64,000 bases of DNA from Kocuria rosea (GTDB lineage: Bacteria > Actinomycetota > Actinomycetes > Actinomycetales > Micrococcaceae), in contig NZ_CP035103.1 in the NCBI RefSeq assembly GCF_006094695.1, positions 3,162,001-3,226,000 on the forward strand, written 5' to 3'. Below, piece after piece: positions 43,146-52,045 of the stretch. Under the pieces are notes generated by a model. It searched no databases, was not told where the DNA came from, and saw only the letters and a list, made by a program, of their open reading frames with translations. Position numbers and translations under genes: made by a program. Each line of letters opens with the position of its first letter. The first letter of the stretch is position 1.

Positions 43146-44024
43146 TTACCCCGTGGTAGCGGATTGTCCCGCCCATGACGCGCCAGGTCGGCCGCCGCGC
43201 AGCAGGGCCTCGATCACCTGGGCCACCCCGTCTTCCTCGAACGGCGGGGCCGTGCGGCCCACGGCCCGCGCGACCGCGGGGTGCCCGCTCGCCATGGCGT
43301 AGCCGTGGGCGGCCCACGTGAGCATCTCGAGGTCGTTGGGCATGTCGCCGAAGGCCATCACCTCGTGCGGGCGGATGCCGCGCTCGGCCGCGTACTGCTC
43401 GAGGGTGCGCGCCTTGGTGAGCCCCTTCTGCCCCATCTCCACGAGCGGGGCCGCCGCCACGGAGTGCGTCACGGACAGCCTGCCGGCCACGAGCTCGGCG
43501 AGCGCCCGGAAGTACTCCTGCGGCTCGGCGGTGTCCAGCTTGGCCAGGAACTTCACCAGCCCCTGGTCCTCCGGCAGCCGGTCCCGCAGCGCCCCGACCA
43601 GGGGGGCGCCGACCTCCATCCGGTCGGTCCTGGCCCACCCGTGGTCCGTGAAGACCCCCTCGAGGGTCTCCGCCGCGAACAGCGTGCCGGGGTGCCGGGC
43701 CGCGACCTCGTCCATGACCGCGAAGGCGTCCCGGGCCGGGAACAGGCTCGACTCCACGACCAGGTCGGCGCTGAGGTCGTAGACCACCGCCCCGTTCGAG
43801 CAGATGACCACGCCCTCGTGGCCGAGCTGCTCGCGCAGCGGGTCGAGCCAGCGCATGGGCCGGCCCGTCACGAACACCACGTGGATGCCGCTGTCCTGGG
43901 CGGCGCGGATCGCGTCGACGGTGCGCGGGCGGAAGCGGAAGTCGTGCCCCAGGACGGTGCCGTCGAGGTCGCTGGCGATCATCCGGATCGGCGCCGTCCC
44001 GGGGACCTCCGGATCAGGGCTCAC
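43146..44024 (-). CDS. Cof-type HAD-superfamily phosphatase
   Basis: A 292-residue protein with HAD motif I in MIASDLDGTVLGHDF, motif II in VVFVTGRPMRW, a lysine in MGQKGLTKARTLEQYA and motif III in VMAFGDMPNDLEMLTWA. It belongs to the same broad group as the HAD gene at 3711-4712 but lacks the long N-terminal extension. The GTG at 44024 follows AGGTGG by about nine bases. The upstream PEBP gene stops 14 bases before this start. The substrate (a sugar or flavin phosphate in related proteins) is unknown. Confidence 0.88.
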   Translation of the reverse strand: MSPDPEVPGTAPIRMIASDLDGTVLGHDFRFRPRTVDAIRAAQDSGIHVVFVTGRPMRWLDPLREQLGHEGVVICSNGAVVYDLSADLVVESSLFPARDAFAVMDEVAARHPGTLFAAETLEGVFTDHGWARTDRMEVGAPLVGALRDRLPEDQGLVKFLAKLDTAEPQEYFRALAELVAGRLSVTHSVAAAPLVEMGQKGLTKARTLEQYAAERGIRPHEVMAFGDMPNDLEMLTWAAHGYAMASGHPAVARAVGRTAPPFEEDGVAQVIEALLRGGRPGASWAGQSATTG

Positions 44025-44038
44025 GGGTGTACTGCCAC

Positions 44039-44557
44039 CTAGGCCTCGTGCGTCCCGGTGAGGCAGGCGCGGGCGATCCCGGAGCTGAAGAGCTGGAAGT
44101 TGACGACGGCGGGGCTGGCGCTCTCGTCGACCTCGATCTGCTCCTCGCCCACGGCGGTCACGCACACGATGTAGCGGTGCGGCCCGTGGCCGGGGGGCGG
44201 GGCGGCGCCCACGTACTCGTCGGTGCCACCGTCGTTGCGGTGCTTGACCGCCCCGGCCGGAGGGTCGGACGCCGCGCCGCGCGCGAGGGAGGTGACGTCG
44301 GCGGGGATGTTGGACAGGCACCAGTGCCAGAAGCCGCTGGGAGTCGGGGCGTCCGGGTCGAAGACCGTGACCACGTAGCTCTTCGTGCCCTCCGGGGCCC
44401 CGGACCAGCTCAGCTGCGGGGACACGTCCTGGCCACCGGCGCCCATGATGCCCGAGAGCTGGGCCGGGGCGAGCGGGCCGCCGTCGGAGATGTCCTCGGA
44501 GGTGAGGGTGAAGCTCGGCAGGTCGGGCAGGTCGGCGTACGGATCGCGCTCGGGCAC
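44039..44557 (-). CDS. YbhB/YbcL-family Raf kinase inhibitor-like (PEBP) protein
   Basis: A 172-residue phosphatidylethanolamine-binding-like protein. The ligand-pocket motifs are [31 protein letters not shown] (read in pieces: FDPDAP, GFWHW) and [14 protein letters not shown]. Bacterial members are cytosolic and of unknown role. The GTG start has GAAGGAG five bases upstream. It lies between the PfkB kinase and HAD genes on the same strand. Confidence 0.9.
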   Translation of the reverse strand: MPERDPYADLPDLPSFTLTSEDISDGGPLAPAQLSGIMGAGGQDVSPQLSWSGAPEGTKSYVVTVFDPDAPTPSGFWHWCLSNIPADVTSLARGAASDPPAGAVKHRNDGGTDEYVGAAPPPGHGPHRYIVCVTAVGEEQIEVDESASPAVVNFQLFSSGIARACLTGTHEA

Positions 44558-44604
44558 GGGCTCTCCTTCGGGACGGGACCGGGTGGGGGTCGGGGCGGGA
44601 CGGG

Positions 44605-45534
44605 TCAGGGCGCGGGCAGCTCGTCCTTGCGGGGCAGGTCCGCGCCGGCGCGGGAGACCGTGACGCCGGCCGCCGCGGCGGCGTAGCGCAGCAGCTCGCC
44701 GACCTGCTGCTCGTCCAGGTTGTCGATCCGCTCGCGGGCCGGCGCGCCCGTGTAGCCGTGGTCGGTGAGCCAGCCGAGCAGCGCGGCCATGAAGGAGTCC
44801 CCGGCCCCCACGGTGTCCACGACCGTGGTGCGGGCGGCGGGCACCTCCACCCCGCGCGGCCCGGTGGCGCGGGTGCGGGCCCAGGGCCCCAGGGGCCCGC
44901 GGGTGACGACGACGAGCTCCGCGCCGGCCTTGAGCCAGGCGCCCGCGCTCTCCTCGACGCTGCGGTGGGGGTACAGCCACAGGAGGTCCTCGTCCGAGGC
45001 CTTCACGACGTCGGCGAGGGCCACGAGCTGCTCGGCCCGGGCCCGGGCGTCCGAGGAGTCCGGGATGATGGACGGCCGGCAGTTGGGGTCGTAGGAGATC
45101 AGGGCCGAGCGGTGGGCCTGCTCCACGGCGTGCAGGACCTTCGAGGCGCCGGGCTCGAGCATCGCCCCGATCGACCCGACGTGCAGCAGGGAGGTGTCCC
45201 GGAGCAGCTCGGCCAGCTGCTCGTCCGAGAGGTCCAGGGACCAGTCGAGCTGGAAGTCGTAGGTCGCGGCGCCGTCCTCCCCGATGACGGCCTCGGCCAC
45301 GGAGGTGGGCCGCGTGTCGGCGTCGAAGGGCAGGAGCACGCCGTTGTCCCGCAGGTGCGCCTCGACCTGCGTGCCGTACTCGTCCTCGCCGTAGCGGCCG
45401 AGGAACTGGACCTCGTGGCCGAGCCGGGCCAGGCCCACGGCCACGTTCATGGGGCTTCCCCCGGCGTGCGCGCGGGGCTCCTGGCCGCGCTTCGAGACCA
45501 CGTCCACGAGCGCCTCACCGATGACCGTCAGCAT
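44605..45534 (-). CDS. PfkB-family carbohydrate kinase (fructokinase-like)
   Basis: A 309-residue ribokinase-fold kinase. It has the N-terminal sugar-binding motif [17 protein letters not shown] and the C-terminal ATP/anion-hole motif [19 protein letters not shown] with the catalytic Asp. [10 protein letters not shown] is typical of fructokinase-like members, suggesting ATP-dependent phosphorylation of fructose or a related sugar; the exact sugar is not determined. An extended -10 (TGCTACCGT, minus strand) ends six bases before the ATG, so the transcript may be leaderless, with GAGAG as the only ribosome-binding candidate. Confidence 0.88.
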   Translation of the reverse strand: MLTVIGEALVDVVSKRGQEPRAHAGGSPMNVAVGLARLGHEVQFLGRYGEDEYGTQVEAHLRDNGVLLPFDADTRPTSVAEAVIGEDGAATYDFQLDWSLDLSDEQLAELLRDTSLLHVGSIGAMLEPGASKVLHAVEQAHRSALISYDPNCRPSIIPDSSDARARAEQLVALADVVKASDEDLLWLYPHRSVEESAGAWLKAGAELVVVTRGPLGPWARTRATGPRGVEVPAARTTVVDTVGAGDSFMAALLGWLTDHGYTGAPARERIDNLDEQQVGELLRYAAAAAGVTVSRAGADLPRKDELPAP

Positions 45535-45540
45535 GCTCTC

Positions 45541-45546
45541 ACGGTA
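45541..45546 (-). promoter_or_regulatory. Candidate extended -10 of the PfkB kinase gene (leaderless)
   Basis: TACCGT preceded by TGC on the minus strand forms an extended -10 that ends six bases before the ATG. Confidence 0.45.
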
Positions 45547-45627
45547 GCACCCGCCGGCCCCGCCGCCCCCGGCACCGGACCGGCCCGCCGGGCCCGTAAC
45601 GGGAGCCCTTCCCGCCCCCGGTGCCCC

Positions 45628-45633
45628 TAGAAT
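45628..45633 (+). promoter_or_regulatory. Candidate -10 of the gapB-type gene
   Basis: TAGAAT in the 210-base divergent gap between the PfkB kinase and the dehydrogenase gene. It would give a leader of about 100 bases. No strong -35 is seen. Confidence 0.35.
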
Positions 45634-45744
45634 GGAGGGCGGCGTCCTGCGCGAACCGCAGCGGCGCGCACCCGACCGCGCAACGAGGCGCGGCACGTCA
45701 CGGCCGGACACGATGACGTCCCCGGCCGAGGAAGAGAGTCATTC

Positions 45745-47202
45745 TTGAGCACTCCTGAAAGCTGGGCCGACCGCGAGTCGCTCGCCGAGGGCATCGTCCC
45801 CCTGGTCGGACGCCTGCACCGTGAGAACAAGGTCGTGCCGACGGTCTACGGCCGCTCCCTGGTGCACAAGTCCGTCACCCAGATCATCAAGGCGCACCGC
45901 TTCGCCCGCCGGATCGACGGCGAGGAGCTGCCCCTCGAGGACACGACCCGCCTGCTCGAGGCCATGTCCGGGCTGAACCTCGGCACCTGCGCGGTGGACC
46001 TCGGCAAGCTCAACCGGCTCGCCCAGGAGTCGGACCAGGACCTCGAGTCGTTCCTGCGCGAGGAGCTCGCCCCCGTGGTGGACCGCAGGGCCCAGAACTC
46101 CCCGGAGTCCCAGGACGTGGTGCTCTACGGGTTCGGCCGCATCGGCCGCCTGCTCGCCCGCATCCTCATCAACCGCAACGACGGCACCGGCCTGAACCTG
46201 CGCGCCGTCGTGGTGCGCAAGAAGCCGGGCAACGACCTGGTCAAGCGCGCCTCCCTCCTGCGCCGCGACTCGGTGCACGGGAAGTTCGACGGGACCATCC
46301 ACGTCGACGAGGAGAACGACGTCATCACGGCCAACGGGGTGGCCATCAAGTTCATCTACGCGAACGACCCCACCGAGATCGACTACACCGCCTACGGGAT
46401 CGACAACGCGATCGTCGTGGACAACACGGGCGTGTGGCGCGACGAGGCCGGGCTCTCGAAGCACCTGCAGGCCAAGGGCGTGGCCAAGGTGCTGCTCACC
46501 GCACCGGGCAAGGGCGACCTGAAGAACATCGTGTGCGGGGTCAACGACGACGTCATCACCCCGGAGGACACCATCCTGTCCGCCGCGTCCTGCACCACCA
46601 ACGCGATCACCCCGGTCGTGAAGGTCCTGCACGACAAGTACGGCATCGCGCAGGGCCACGTGGAGACGGTCCACTCCTACACCAACGACCAGAACCTCAT
46701 CGACAACTGGCACAAGGGCGACCGCCGGGGCCGCTCCGCCGCCCTCAACATGGTCATCACCGAGACCGGCGCCGCGAAGGCCGTGGCCAAGGCCCTGCCG
46801 GAGATGGCCGGCAAGCTGACGGGCAACGCGATCCGCGTCCCCACCCCGGACGTGTCCATGGCCATCCTCAACCTGCAGCTCGAGCAGGCCCCGGAGTCCG
46901 AGGACGCGGTCAACCAGTACCTGAAGGACATCTCGCTGAACTCGTCCCTGCGCAAGCAGATCGACTACACCGACTCCCCCGAGATCGTGTCCACCGACTT
47001 CGTGGGCTCCCGCCGCGCGGGCGTCGTCGACGGTCTCGCGACGATCGTCAACGGCAGCTCGCTGGTGCTCTACGTCTGGTACGACAACGAGTTCGGCTAC
47101 TCCTGCCAGGTCGTGCGGGTGCTCGCCCGGATGGCCGACATCGCGATGCCGCAGTTCCCGGCCGAGCGGGTCGCGGTCGGCACGGCGTCGATCCCCGGCT
47201 GA
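45745..47202 (+). CDS. Glyceraldehyde-3-phosphate dehydrogenase, long (GapB-like) form
   Basis: A 485-residue GAPDH with a 125-residue helical N-terminal extension before the Rossmann domain (VVLYGFGRIGRLLARILINR). The catalytic cysteine is in SAASCTTNAITPVVKVL and the C-terminal motif is VLYVWYDNEFGYSCQVVR. This long form is the GapB type of Corynebacterium glutamicum, which works in the gluconeogenic direction. The likely start is TTG 45745 with AGGAAGAGAG upstream; no ATG preserves the extension. A gene for PEP synthase at 30.5 kb adds to the gluconeogenic content of the window. It is convergent with the aminopeptidase gene across a repeat hairpin. Confidence 0.92.
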   Translation: MSTPESWADRESLAEGIVPLVGRLHRENKVVPTVYGRSLVHKSVTQIIKAHRFARRIDGEELPLEDTTRLLEAMSGLNLGTCAVDLGKLNRLAQESDQDLESFLREELAPVVDRRAQNSPESQDVVLYGFGRIGRLLARILINRNDGTGLNLRAVVVRKKPGNDLVKRASLLRRDSVHGKFDGTIHVDEENDVITANGVAIKFIYANDPTEIDYTAYGIDNAIVVDNTGVWRDEAGLSKHLQAKGVAKVLLTAPGKGDLKNIVCGVNDDVITPEDTILSAASCTTNAITPVVKVLHDKYGIAQGHVETVHSYTNDQNLIDNWHKGDRRGRSAALNMVITETGAAKAVAKALPEMAGKLTGNAIRVPTPDVSMAILNLQLEQAPESEDAVNQYLKDISLNSSLRKQIDYTDSPEIVSTDFVGSRRAGVVDGLATIVNGSSLVLYVWYDNEFGYSCQVVRVLARMADIAMPQFPAERVAVGTASIPG

Positions 47203-47230
47203 GCCGCCCCTCACCGGCAGCGGACCGTCC

Positions 47231-47294
47231 GCGCCGAGGGGTCGCCACCGAACGGAACGACCGACTCGCACCGTTCAGTGGCGACCCCCCGCGC
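47231..47294. terminator. Repeat cluster 3: hairpin of two GAGGGGTC-type elements between convergent genes
   Basis: GGGGTCGCCACCGAACGG (47238-47255) and CCGTTCAGTGGCGACCCC (47271-47288) pair with 17/18 matches around a 15-base loop. The arms carry the same core (GAGGGGTC / GACCCC) as the repeat clusters at 15.7 and 17.0 kb. Placed between the stops of the GAPDH and aminopeptidase genes, it probably also serves as a two-way terminator. Confidence 0.7.
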
Positions 47295-47338
47295 AGCAGG
47301 TCGAGCAGACGGCGCCCCTCGAACGGCGGCGCGGCGGG

Positions 47339-48658
47339 TCAGGCGGTGTAGAAGGCCCCCGCGACCGCCCCGAGGGCGGCGACGTCGTCCACGTGGCACA
47401 GCTCCCGGGCCGAGTGCATCGACAGCAGGCCGATGCCGACGTCGATCGTGCGCACCCCCAGCCGGGCCGCGGTGATGGGCCCGATGGTGGACCCGCACGG
47501 CACCCGGTTGTTGGAGACGAACTCCTGGTAGCCCACACCGGCGCGCGCGCAGGCCTCGGCCCAGATCCCGGCGCCCACGGCGTCCGTGGCGTAGTGCTGG
47601 TCCGCATTGATCTTCAGCAGCGGCCCCGCCCCCGGCACCGGCTGGTTCACGGGGTCGTGGTGGCCCTGGTAGTTGGGGTGCACCAGGTGCCCGGCGTCGG
47701 CGGACAGGCACACGGACCCGGCCAGGGAGCGCCGGTGCTCGGCGGCGGAGCGGCCCAGGCCCTCACCGATGCGCACCAGCACGTCCTCGAGGAACGGTCC
47801 CGCGGCGCCGGAGCGGGTGCGGGAGCCGATCTCCTCGTGGTCGAACGCGGCGAGCACCGCGATGTGCCGGCCCTGCTCGACCGCCTCGGCCTCGCGGGCG
47901 AGCGCGCTCAGCCCGGCGTGCACGGAGGACAGGTTGTCCAGCCGCCCGGAGGCGAACAGCGTACCGCCCTGCCCGAACACGGCGGGGGGCTGGGCGTCCG
48001 CCAGCACCACGTCGTAGCCGACGATGCGGGCCGGGTCCACGGGCCCGCCGTCCGCGTGCTCGGCCAGCAGCGCGAGGACGTCCGCGTCCTCCGGCTGCCC
48101 CACTCCCCAGATCGGCTGCACGTGCTGCTGGCGGTCGAGCTGCAGGCCCTTGTTGGCCTCGCGGTCCAGGTGGATGGCGAGCTGCGGGATGCGGGCCACG
48201 GGGCCGGTGGCGGTCAGGTGCTCCACCGGGGCGCCGTCCGTCCCGCGGACCACGAGCCGGCCCGCCAGGCGCAGCTCGCGGTCCAGCCACGAGTTCAGCA
48301 GCGCCCCGCCGTAGGTCTCGACCCCGGCCTGGTGCCAGGTGTGGGCCGTGGTGGTGGGCCTCGGCTTGAGCTTGAAGCCCGGCGAGTCGGTGTGCGCACC
48401 GAGGATCCGGAACCCCGCCGCGGGGGGGACCTCCGCCGGGGTGGCCCACGCGATGACAGCCCCGTCGCGGAGCACGTAGCGCCGCCCGCGGACGCCGGTC
48501 CGGGCCCAGTCCTCCGTCTCGTCGAGGCGGACGAAGCCCGCCTCCTCCAGCCGGGCGGCGGCGGCGTGCGCGGCGTGGAAGGAGCTCGGCGACTCCATCA
48601 CGTAGCGGCCGAGGTCCTCGACGGCGGACCGGGGGTCGACTGCGGTGCGGGGTTCCAT
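47339..48658 (-). CDS. M18-family aminopeptidase
   Basis: A 439-residue metalloaminopeptidase of the aspartyl-aminopeptidase family. Zinc-ligand regions are visible in ILGAHTDSPGFKLKPRP (His, Asp), VLAAFDHEEIGS (catalytic and ligand Glu pair) and a late His in LLSMHSARELCHV. The length is normal. The family removes N-terminal acidic or neutral residues from peptides in the cytoplasm. The ATG at 48658 gives MEPRTAVDPRSAVEDLGRYV. It follows the CPBP protease gene on the same strand after a 9-base gap. Confidence 0.92.
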   Translation of the reverse strand: MEPRTAVDPRSAVEDLGRYVMESPSSFHAAHAAAARLEEAGFVRLDETEDWARTGVRGRRYVLRDGAVIAWATPAEVPPAAGFRILGAHTDSPGFKLKPRPTTTAHTWHQAGVETYGGALLNSWLDRELRLAGRLVVRGTDGAPVEHLTATGPVARIPQLAIHLDREANKGLQLDRQQHVQPIWGVGQPEDADVLALLAEHADGGPVDPARIVGYDVVLADAQPPAVFGQGGTLFASGRLDNLSSVHAGLSALAREAEAVEQGRHIAVLAAFDHEEIGSRTRSGAAGPFLEDVLVRIGEGLGRSAAEHRRSLAGSVCLSADAGHLVHPNYQGHHDPVNQPVPGAGPLLKINADQHYATDAVGAGIWAEACARAGVGYQEFVSNNRVPCGSTIGPITAARLGVRTIDVGIGLLSMHSARELCHVDDVAALGAVAGAFYTA

Positions 48659-48667
48659 GCCGTCAGT

Positions 48668-49771
48668 CTACGAAAGGTGCTGGGGCGCGCGTCCGGGCGC
48701 CTGTCCCGCCCAGTGACCGGGACAGGCGGGCGGGCCGGGGCACACCCAGGCTCCGGGCCCACGGCCCTCCCCACCGGGTCCGGGGCCGGCCGCGAGGAGG
48801 AGGGCCGGCCGCGGCGGGTGCACGGTCCGGGTCACCTCCACGCCGCGCCGGCGCGCGCCGCGGACCACGAGCCACGCGAAGAGCAGCTGCAGGCCCGCCG
48901 AGAGGGCGAGGGCCACCCAGGACGACTCCTCGGCGTCCGGGTCGGCCAGGCCGAGCGCGCCGAAGAGCGTGGCGATGACGTTGTTGACCACGTGCAGGGC
49001 GATCGCCGCCTCGAGCCCGCCGGTGCGCCAGGTCAGCCAGCCGGCGACGACCGCCATGACCGCGACCGCCAGCAGCCCCCAGGCGTCGTACAGGTGCCCG
49101 AACGTGAACAGGGGCACCGGCAGCAGGATCGCGAACACGGGCCGGCGCAGCCACCGTCCCACGGTCTGCAGCAGGTAGCCCCGGAAGACGAGCTCCTCCG
49201 CCGCGCACTGCAGCGGGACCACCAGCACGATCATGGCGATCAGCCACCAGAAGCCCTCCACCGGCTGCGGGGCGGTCAGCGAGCCGAGCAGCGCGTACTC
49301 CACGAGGAGGGCGGCCGCCTGGCCCACCGCGTAGACGGCAAGGGCCACGAGGAGGCACCGGCCGAGGAGGCCCCAGCGCAGCCGTCCCGTCACGGACAGC
49401 AGCAGCCCGAGGGGGCGGGGGCCCGTGATGGCCCGGGCCGCGAGGAGCGCCGGGATCATGAGGACCAGGGAGAAGAACAGCATGAAGAAGATCGCCGGGT
49501 CCATCATGTCCAGCTCCGTGCCCCCGAGGAAGACCTCGTCCAGGGCCTCCTCGCCGCGCACGGCCACGAGCCCCACGGCCCACACGATGCCGAACACGAT
49601 GGCCAGCACCCCGTAGAAGGCGCCGAAGAGCAGCAGCTCCACGAGCGGCTTCCACCACCGGTGGTCGGGGTCGGCGTGGCCGAGCCGGTGGTACGGCAGG
49701 AGCCGGGGCCCGGGGCCCGAGGGGTCGTCGTCGAGGGATCCCTGCCTCCAGGGGGCGGCGCGCGTGGTCAT
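48668..49771 (-). CDS. CPBP-family intramembrane metalloprotease
   Basis: A membrane protein of about 367 residues with eight or so spans. The CPBP/Abi motifs are intact: AAEELVFRGYLL (EExxxR), FTFGHLYD (FxxxH) and ALHVVNNVIATL (HxxxN), which together form the active site of Rce1-like proteases. The N-terminal 35 residues are cytoplasmic, and the tail after about residue 320 is Gly/Pro-rich and probably disordered. The ATG at 49771 has GGGAGG almost touching it; a GTG nine bases upstream (49780) is the alternative. The substrate is unknown. Confidence 0.87.
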   Translation of the reverse strand: MTTRAAPWRQGSLDDDPSGPGPRLLPYHRLGHADPDHRWWKPLVELLLFGAFYGVLAIVFGIVWAVGLVAVRGEEALDEVFLGGTELDMMDPAIFFMLFFSLVLMIPALLAARAITGPRPLGLLLSVTGRLRWGLLGRCLLVALAVYAVGQAAALLVEYALLGSLTAPQPVEGFWWLIAMIVLVVPLQCAAEELVFRGYLLQTVGRWLRRPVFAILLPVPLFTFGHLYDAWGLLAVAVMAVVAGWLTWRTGGLEAAIALHVVNNVIATLFGALGLADPDAEESSWVALALSAGLQLLFAWLVVRGARRRGVEVTRTVHPPRPALLLAAGPGPGGEGRGPGAWVCPGPPACPGHWAGQAPGRAPQHLS

Positions 49772-49847
49772 GCCTCCCACGGTATCCGCAGCCGGTCCCT
49801 TCCGGACACGCGACAGTTCGGGGGCGCCCCGTCGTGGCGCCCGCCGG

Positions 49848-50909
49848 TCAGGGCAGGTCGCTGCGGTAGCGCAGGCCCATCTGCCGGCGCGCGTCGTCGA
49901 GCAGCTCCAGCACCAGCACGGTGTCCGCGAGCGGCATGCGCGGGCTCTCGGTCAGGCCGGCCTGGAGGCACCGGGTCACCTCCCGCAGCTCGTGGGCGAA
50001 GCCGTGCCCGGCGGCCCGGAAGCGCTCGGTCCGCGGCGCGGCTCCCCCGGACCGGACCACGAGCTCACCGGGGTGGTAGAGGGGCGCCCCGGTGCGCAGC
50101 CAGCCGTCCGTCCCGCTGATGGTCACCGTGCCCGGGCAGTCCGTCTCGATGGACGTGGTGAGGTGGGCGTGCGCGCCGTCCGCCCAGGTGAGGGTCAGGC
50201 CGTTGTGCAGGTCCACGCCGTCCTCGTGGAGGACGCCGTGGGCCGTGAGGCCGGCCGGTGCGCCGAGCGCCGCGAGCGCCCAGGTGAGCGGGTACACGGC
50301 GAGGTCCAGCAGGGCCCCTCCGCCCGCCGCGGGATCCCAGAGCCGGGACCCGGGGTCGTACGGCACCGGGGCGCCGAGGTCCGCCTGGAGCCAGCGGACC
50401 CGGCCGATCTCGCCGGAACGGACGATGTCGAGGGCGCGCCCGAAGCTCGGCAGGAAGCGCGTCCACACCGCCTCCATGAGGAACAGCCCGCGCGCCCGGG
50501 CGAGCTCCCGCAGCTCCCCCGCCTCCCGGGCGTTCATGGTCAGCGGCTTCTCGCAGAGCACGTGCTTGCCGGCCTCGAGGGCCGCGCGGGCCACGGCGTG
50601 GTGCTGGGCGTGGGGCGTGGCGACGTAGACGACCTCCACGGCGGGGTCCGCGACGAGGCGCTCCCAGCCGGTGGTGCCATCGTGGTCGTGGTGGCTCCGG
50701 GCCGCGCCGAAGCGCTCGGCGAACGCCTCGGCGGAGGACCGGGAGCGGGAGCTGACGGCCGAGAGCACGGCGTCGTCGAGCAGCGCCAGGTCCTCGACCA
50801 CGCGGCCGGCGATCGACCCGGTGGCGACGACGCCCCAGTGCACGGGACGGCCGGTCGCCGTCGCGGGGTCGTCGCCCGTCACCGGGGCGGGGAGGGCTGG
50901 AGGGGGCAT
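49848..50909 (-). CDS. Gfo/Idh/MocA-family oxidoreductase
   Basis: A 353-residue NAD(P)-dependent oxidoreductase. The Rossmann motif is WGVVATGSIAGRVVEDLALL, the conserved family motif is HVLCEKPLTMNAREAGEL and the catalytic-domain segment is FLMEAVWTRFLPSF. The family acts on sugars, inositols and their derivatives. Immediately downstream, in transcription order, of the LacI regulator gene of the beta-glucoside operon (73-base gap), it may belong to the same sugar pathway. The substrate is unknown. Confidence 0.9.
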   Translation of the reverse strand: MPPPALPAPVTGDDPATATGRPVHWGVVATGSIAGRVVEDLALLDDAVLSAVSSRSRSSAEAFAERFGAARSHHDHDGTTGWERLVADPAVEVVYVATPHAQHHAVARAALEAGKHVLCEKPLTMNAREAGELRELARARGLFLMEAVWTRFLPSFGRALDIVRSGEIGRVRWLQADLGAPVPYDPGSRLWDPAAGGGALLDLAVYPLTWALAALGAPAGLTAHGVLHEDGVDLHNGLTLTWADGAHAHLTTSIETDCPGTVTISGTDGWLRTGAPLYHPGELVVRSGGAAPRTERFRAAGHGFAHELREVTRCLQAGLTESPRMPLADTVLVLELLDDARRQMGLRYRSDLP

Positions 50910-50982
50910 GGTGGCCTTTCGGGGAGGATCCGGGGACGCCGACGACGGCGCCGGGGCGTCGCCCGGCTCGGGGCGGGAAGGA

Positions 50983-52001
50983 CTAGACGGAGTCCCGGAG
51001 CACGAGCGAGGTCGACATGATGGTCACCCGGTCCGTCGGCCGGCCCTCGATCATGTCGACGAGGGTCTCGGCCATCTTCCGGCCGAGCTCGACGATCGGG
51101 TGGTTCACCGTGGTCAGCGCGGGGGTCACCGACGTCGCGAAGGAGTCGTCGTCGAAGCCCACCACGGCGATGTCCTCCGGGATGCGCAGGCCGCGGCCCT
51201 GGATCACGGTGTACGCCCCGGCCGCCATCTGGTCGTTCGCGGCGAACACGGCGTCGACCGGCCGGCCGCGGTCCAGCAGCCGCTGCATGGCCCGGGCCCC
51301 CGAGGCGAGCGTGAAGTCGCCCACCTCCACCAGCTGCTCGTCCAGCCCGGCCTCCCGCACCGCGGTCCGCCAGCCCGCCAGCCGGTCGATGCCCGGGGGC
51401 ATGTCCTGCGGCCCGGCGATGGTCGCGATGCTCCGCCGCCCGCTCGCGGTGAGCAGCCGGGTGGCGCTGCAGGCGGCAGCCTCGTTCTCGACCTCCACGT
51501 AGTAGGCGTCCTCGGCGCCGACGAGCGGGCGACCCGCGAACACCATGGGCAGCGACCCCGAGAGGTGGGTCCACGAGTGGTCGCCGCTGTGGTGCGAGAC
51601 CACCAGGGCACCGTCCACGTTGCCGCCGAGCAGGAAGCTGCGGGTCTTCTCGGGCTTCGCCTCGGACGCGATGACCATGTTCAGGGTGAAGTCGGTGTCC
51701 GTCAGGTACATCGCGATGCCCTGGACCACGGTCGTGAAGAACGGGTCCGCGAACACCTTGGACGTGGACTCGGGATGATCAGGGCGACCGAGTTGGCCCG
51801 TCGCTTCGCCAGCGAACGCGCCGCCCGGTTCGGGGTGTAGTCGAGGGCCTCGATGGCCTTCCGCACCGACTGCGCCAGCTCGGGGTCGACGCTGGGCGAG
51901 TCGTTCACCACCCGGGACACGGTCGCCCGCGAGACCCCGGCCAGCGCGGCCACCATCTCGAGCGTCGGCACGGGCCGGGGGCCGCCTGCGCGCTGCGTCA
52001 T
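50983..52001 (-). pseudogene. LacI-family regulator of the beta-glucoside operon (CebR-like), interrupted by a 1-base frameshift
   Basis: The ATG at 52001 (GGAG six bases upstream) opens a LacI helix-turn-helix (PTLEMVAALAGVSRATVSRV, hinge YTPNRAARSLAKRRANSVAL). After LIIP the frame shifts. The ligand-binding domain continues in another frame from ESTSKVFADPFFTTVVQGIA to LRDSV at 50983 (257 residues beginning at an internal ATG 51756). One extra G in the GGG run at 51772-51774 (plus strand) would restore a full-length LacI protein of about 339 residues. Both halves are otherwise intact, so this is either a very recent mutation or a sequencing or assembly error. The operators upstream of the binding-protein gene are its likely targets. 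Confidence 0.8.
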
Positions 52002-52039
52002 GATCATCTCCGGTGCTCTCGGCGGGTGGGCTGGCATCA

Positions 52040-52045
52040 ATGCTA
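52040..52045 (-). promoter_or_regulatory. Candidate -10 of the LacI regulator gene inside the GH1 stop
   Basis: TAGCAT on the minus strand starts with the TAG stop codon of the beta-glucosidase gene and lies about 38 bases before the regulator ATG, so the regulator may have its own promoter. Confidence 0.35.
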
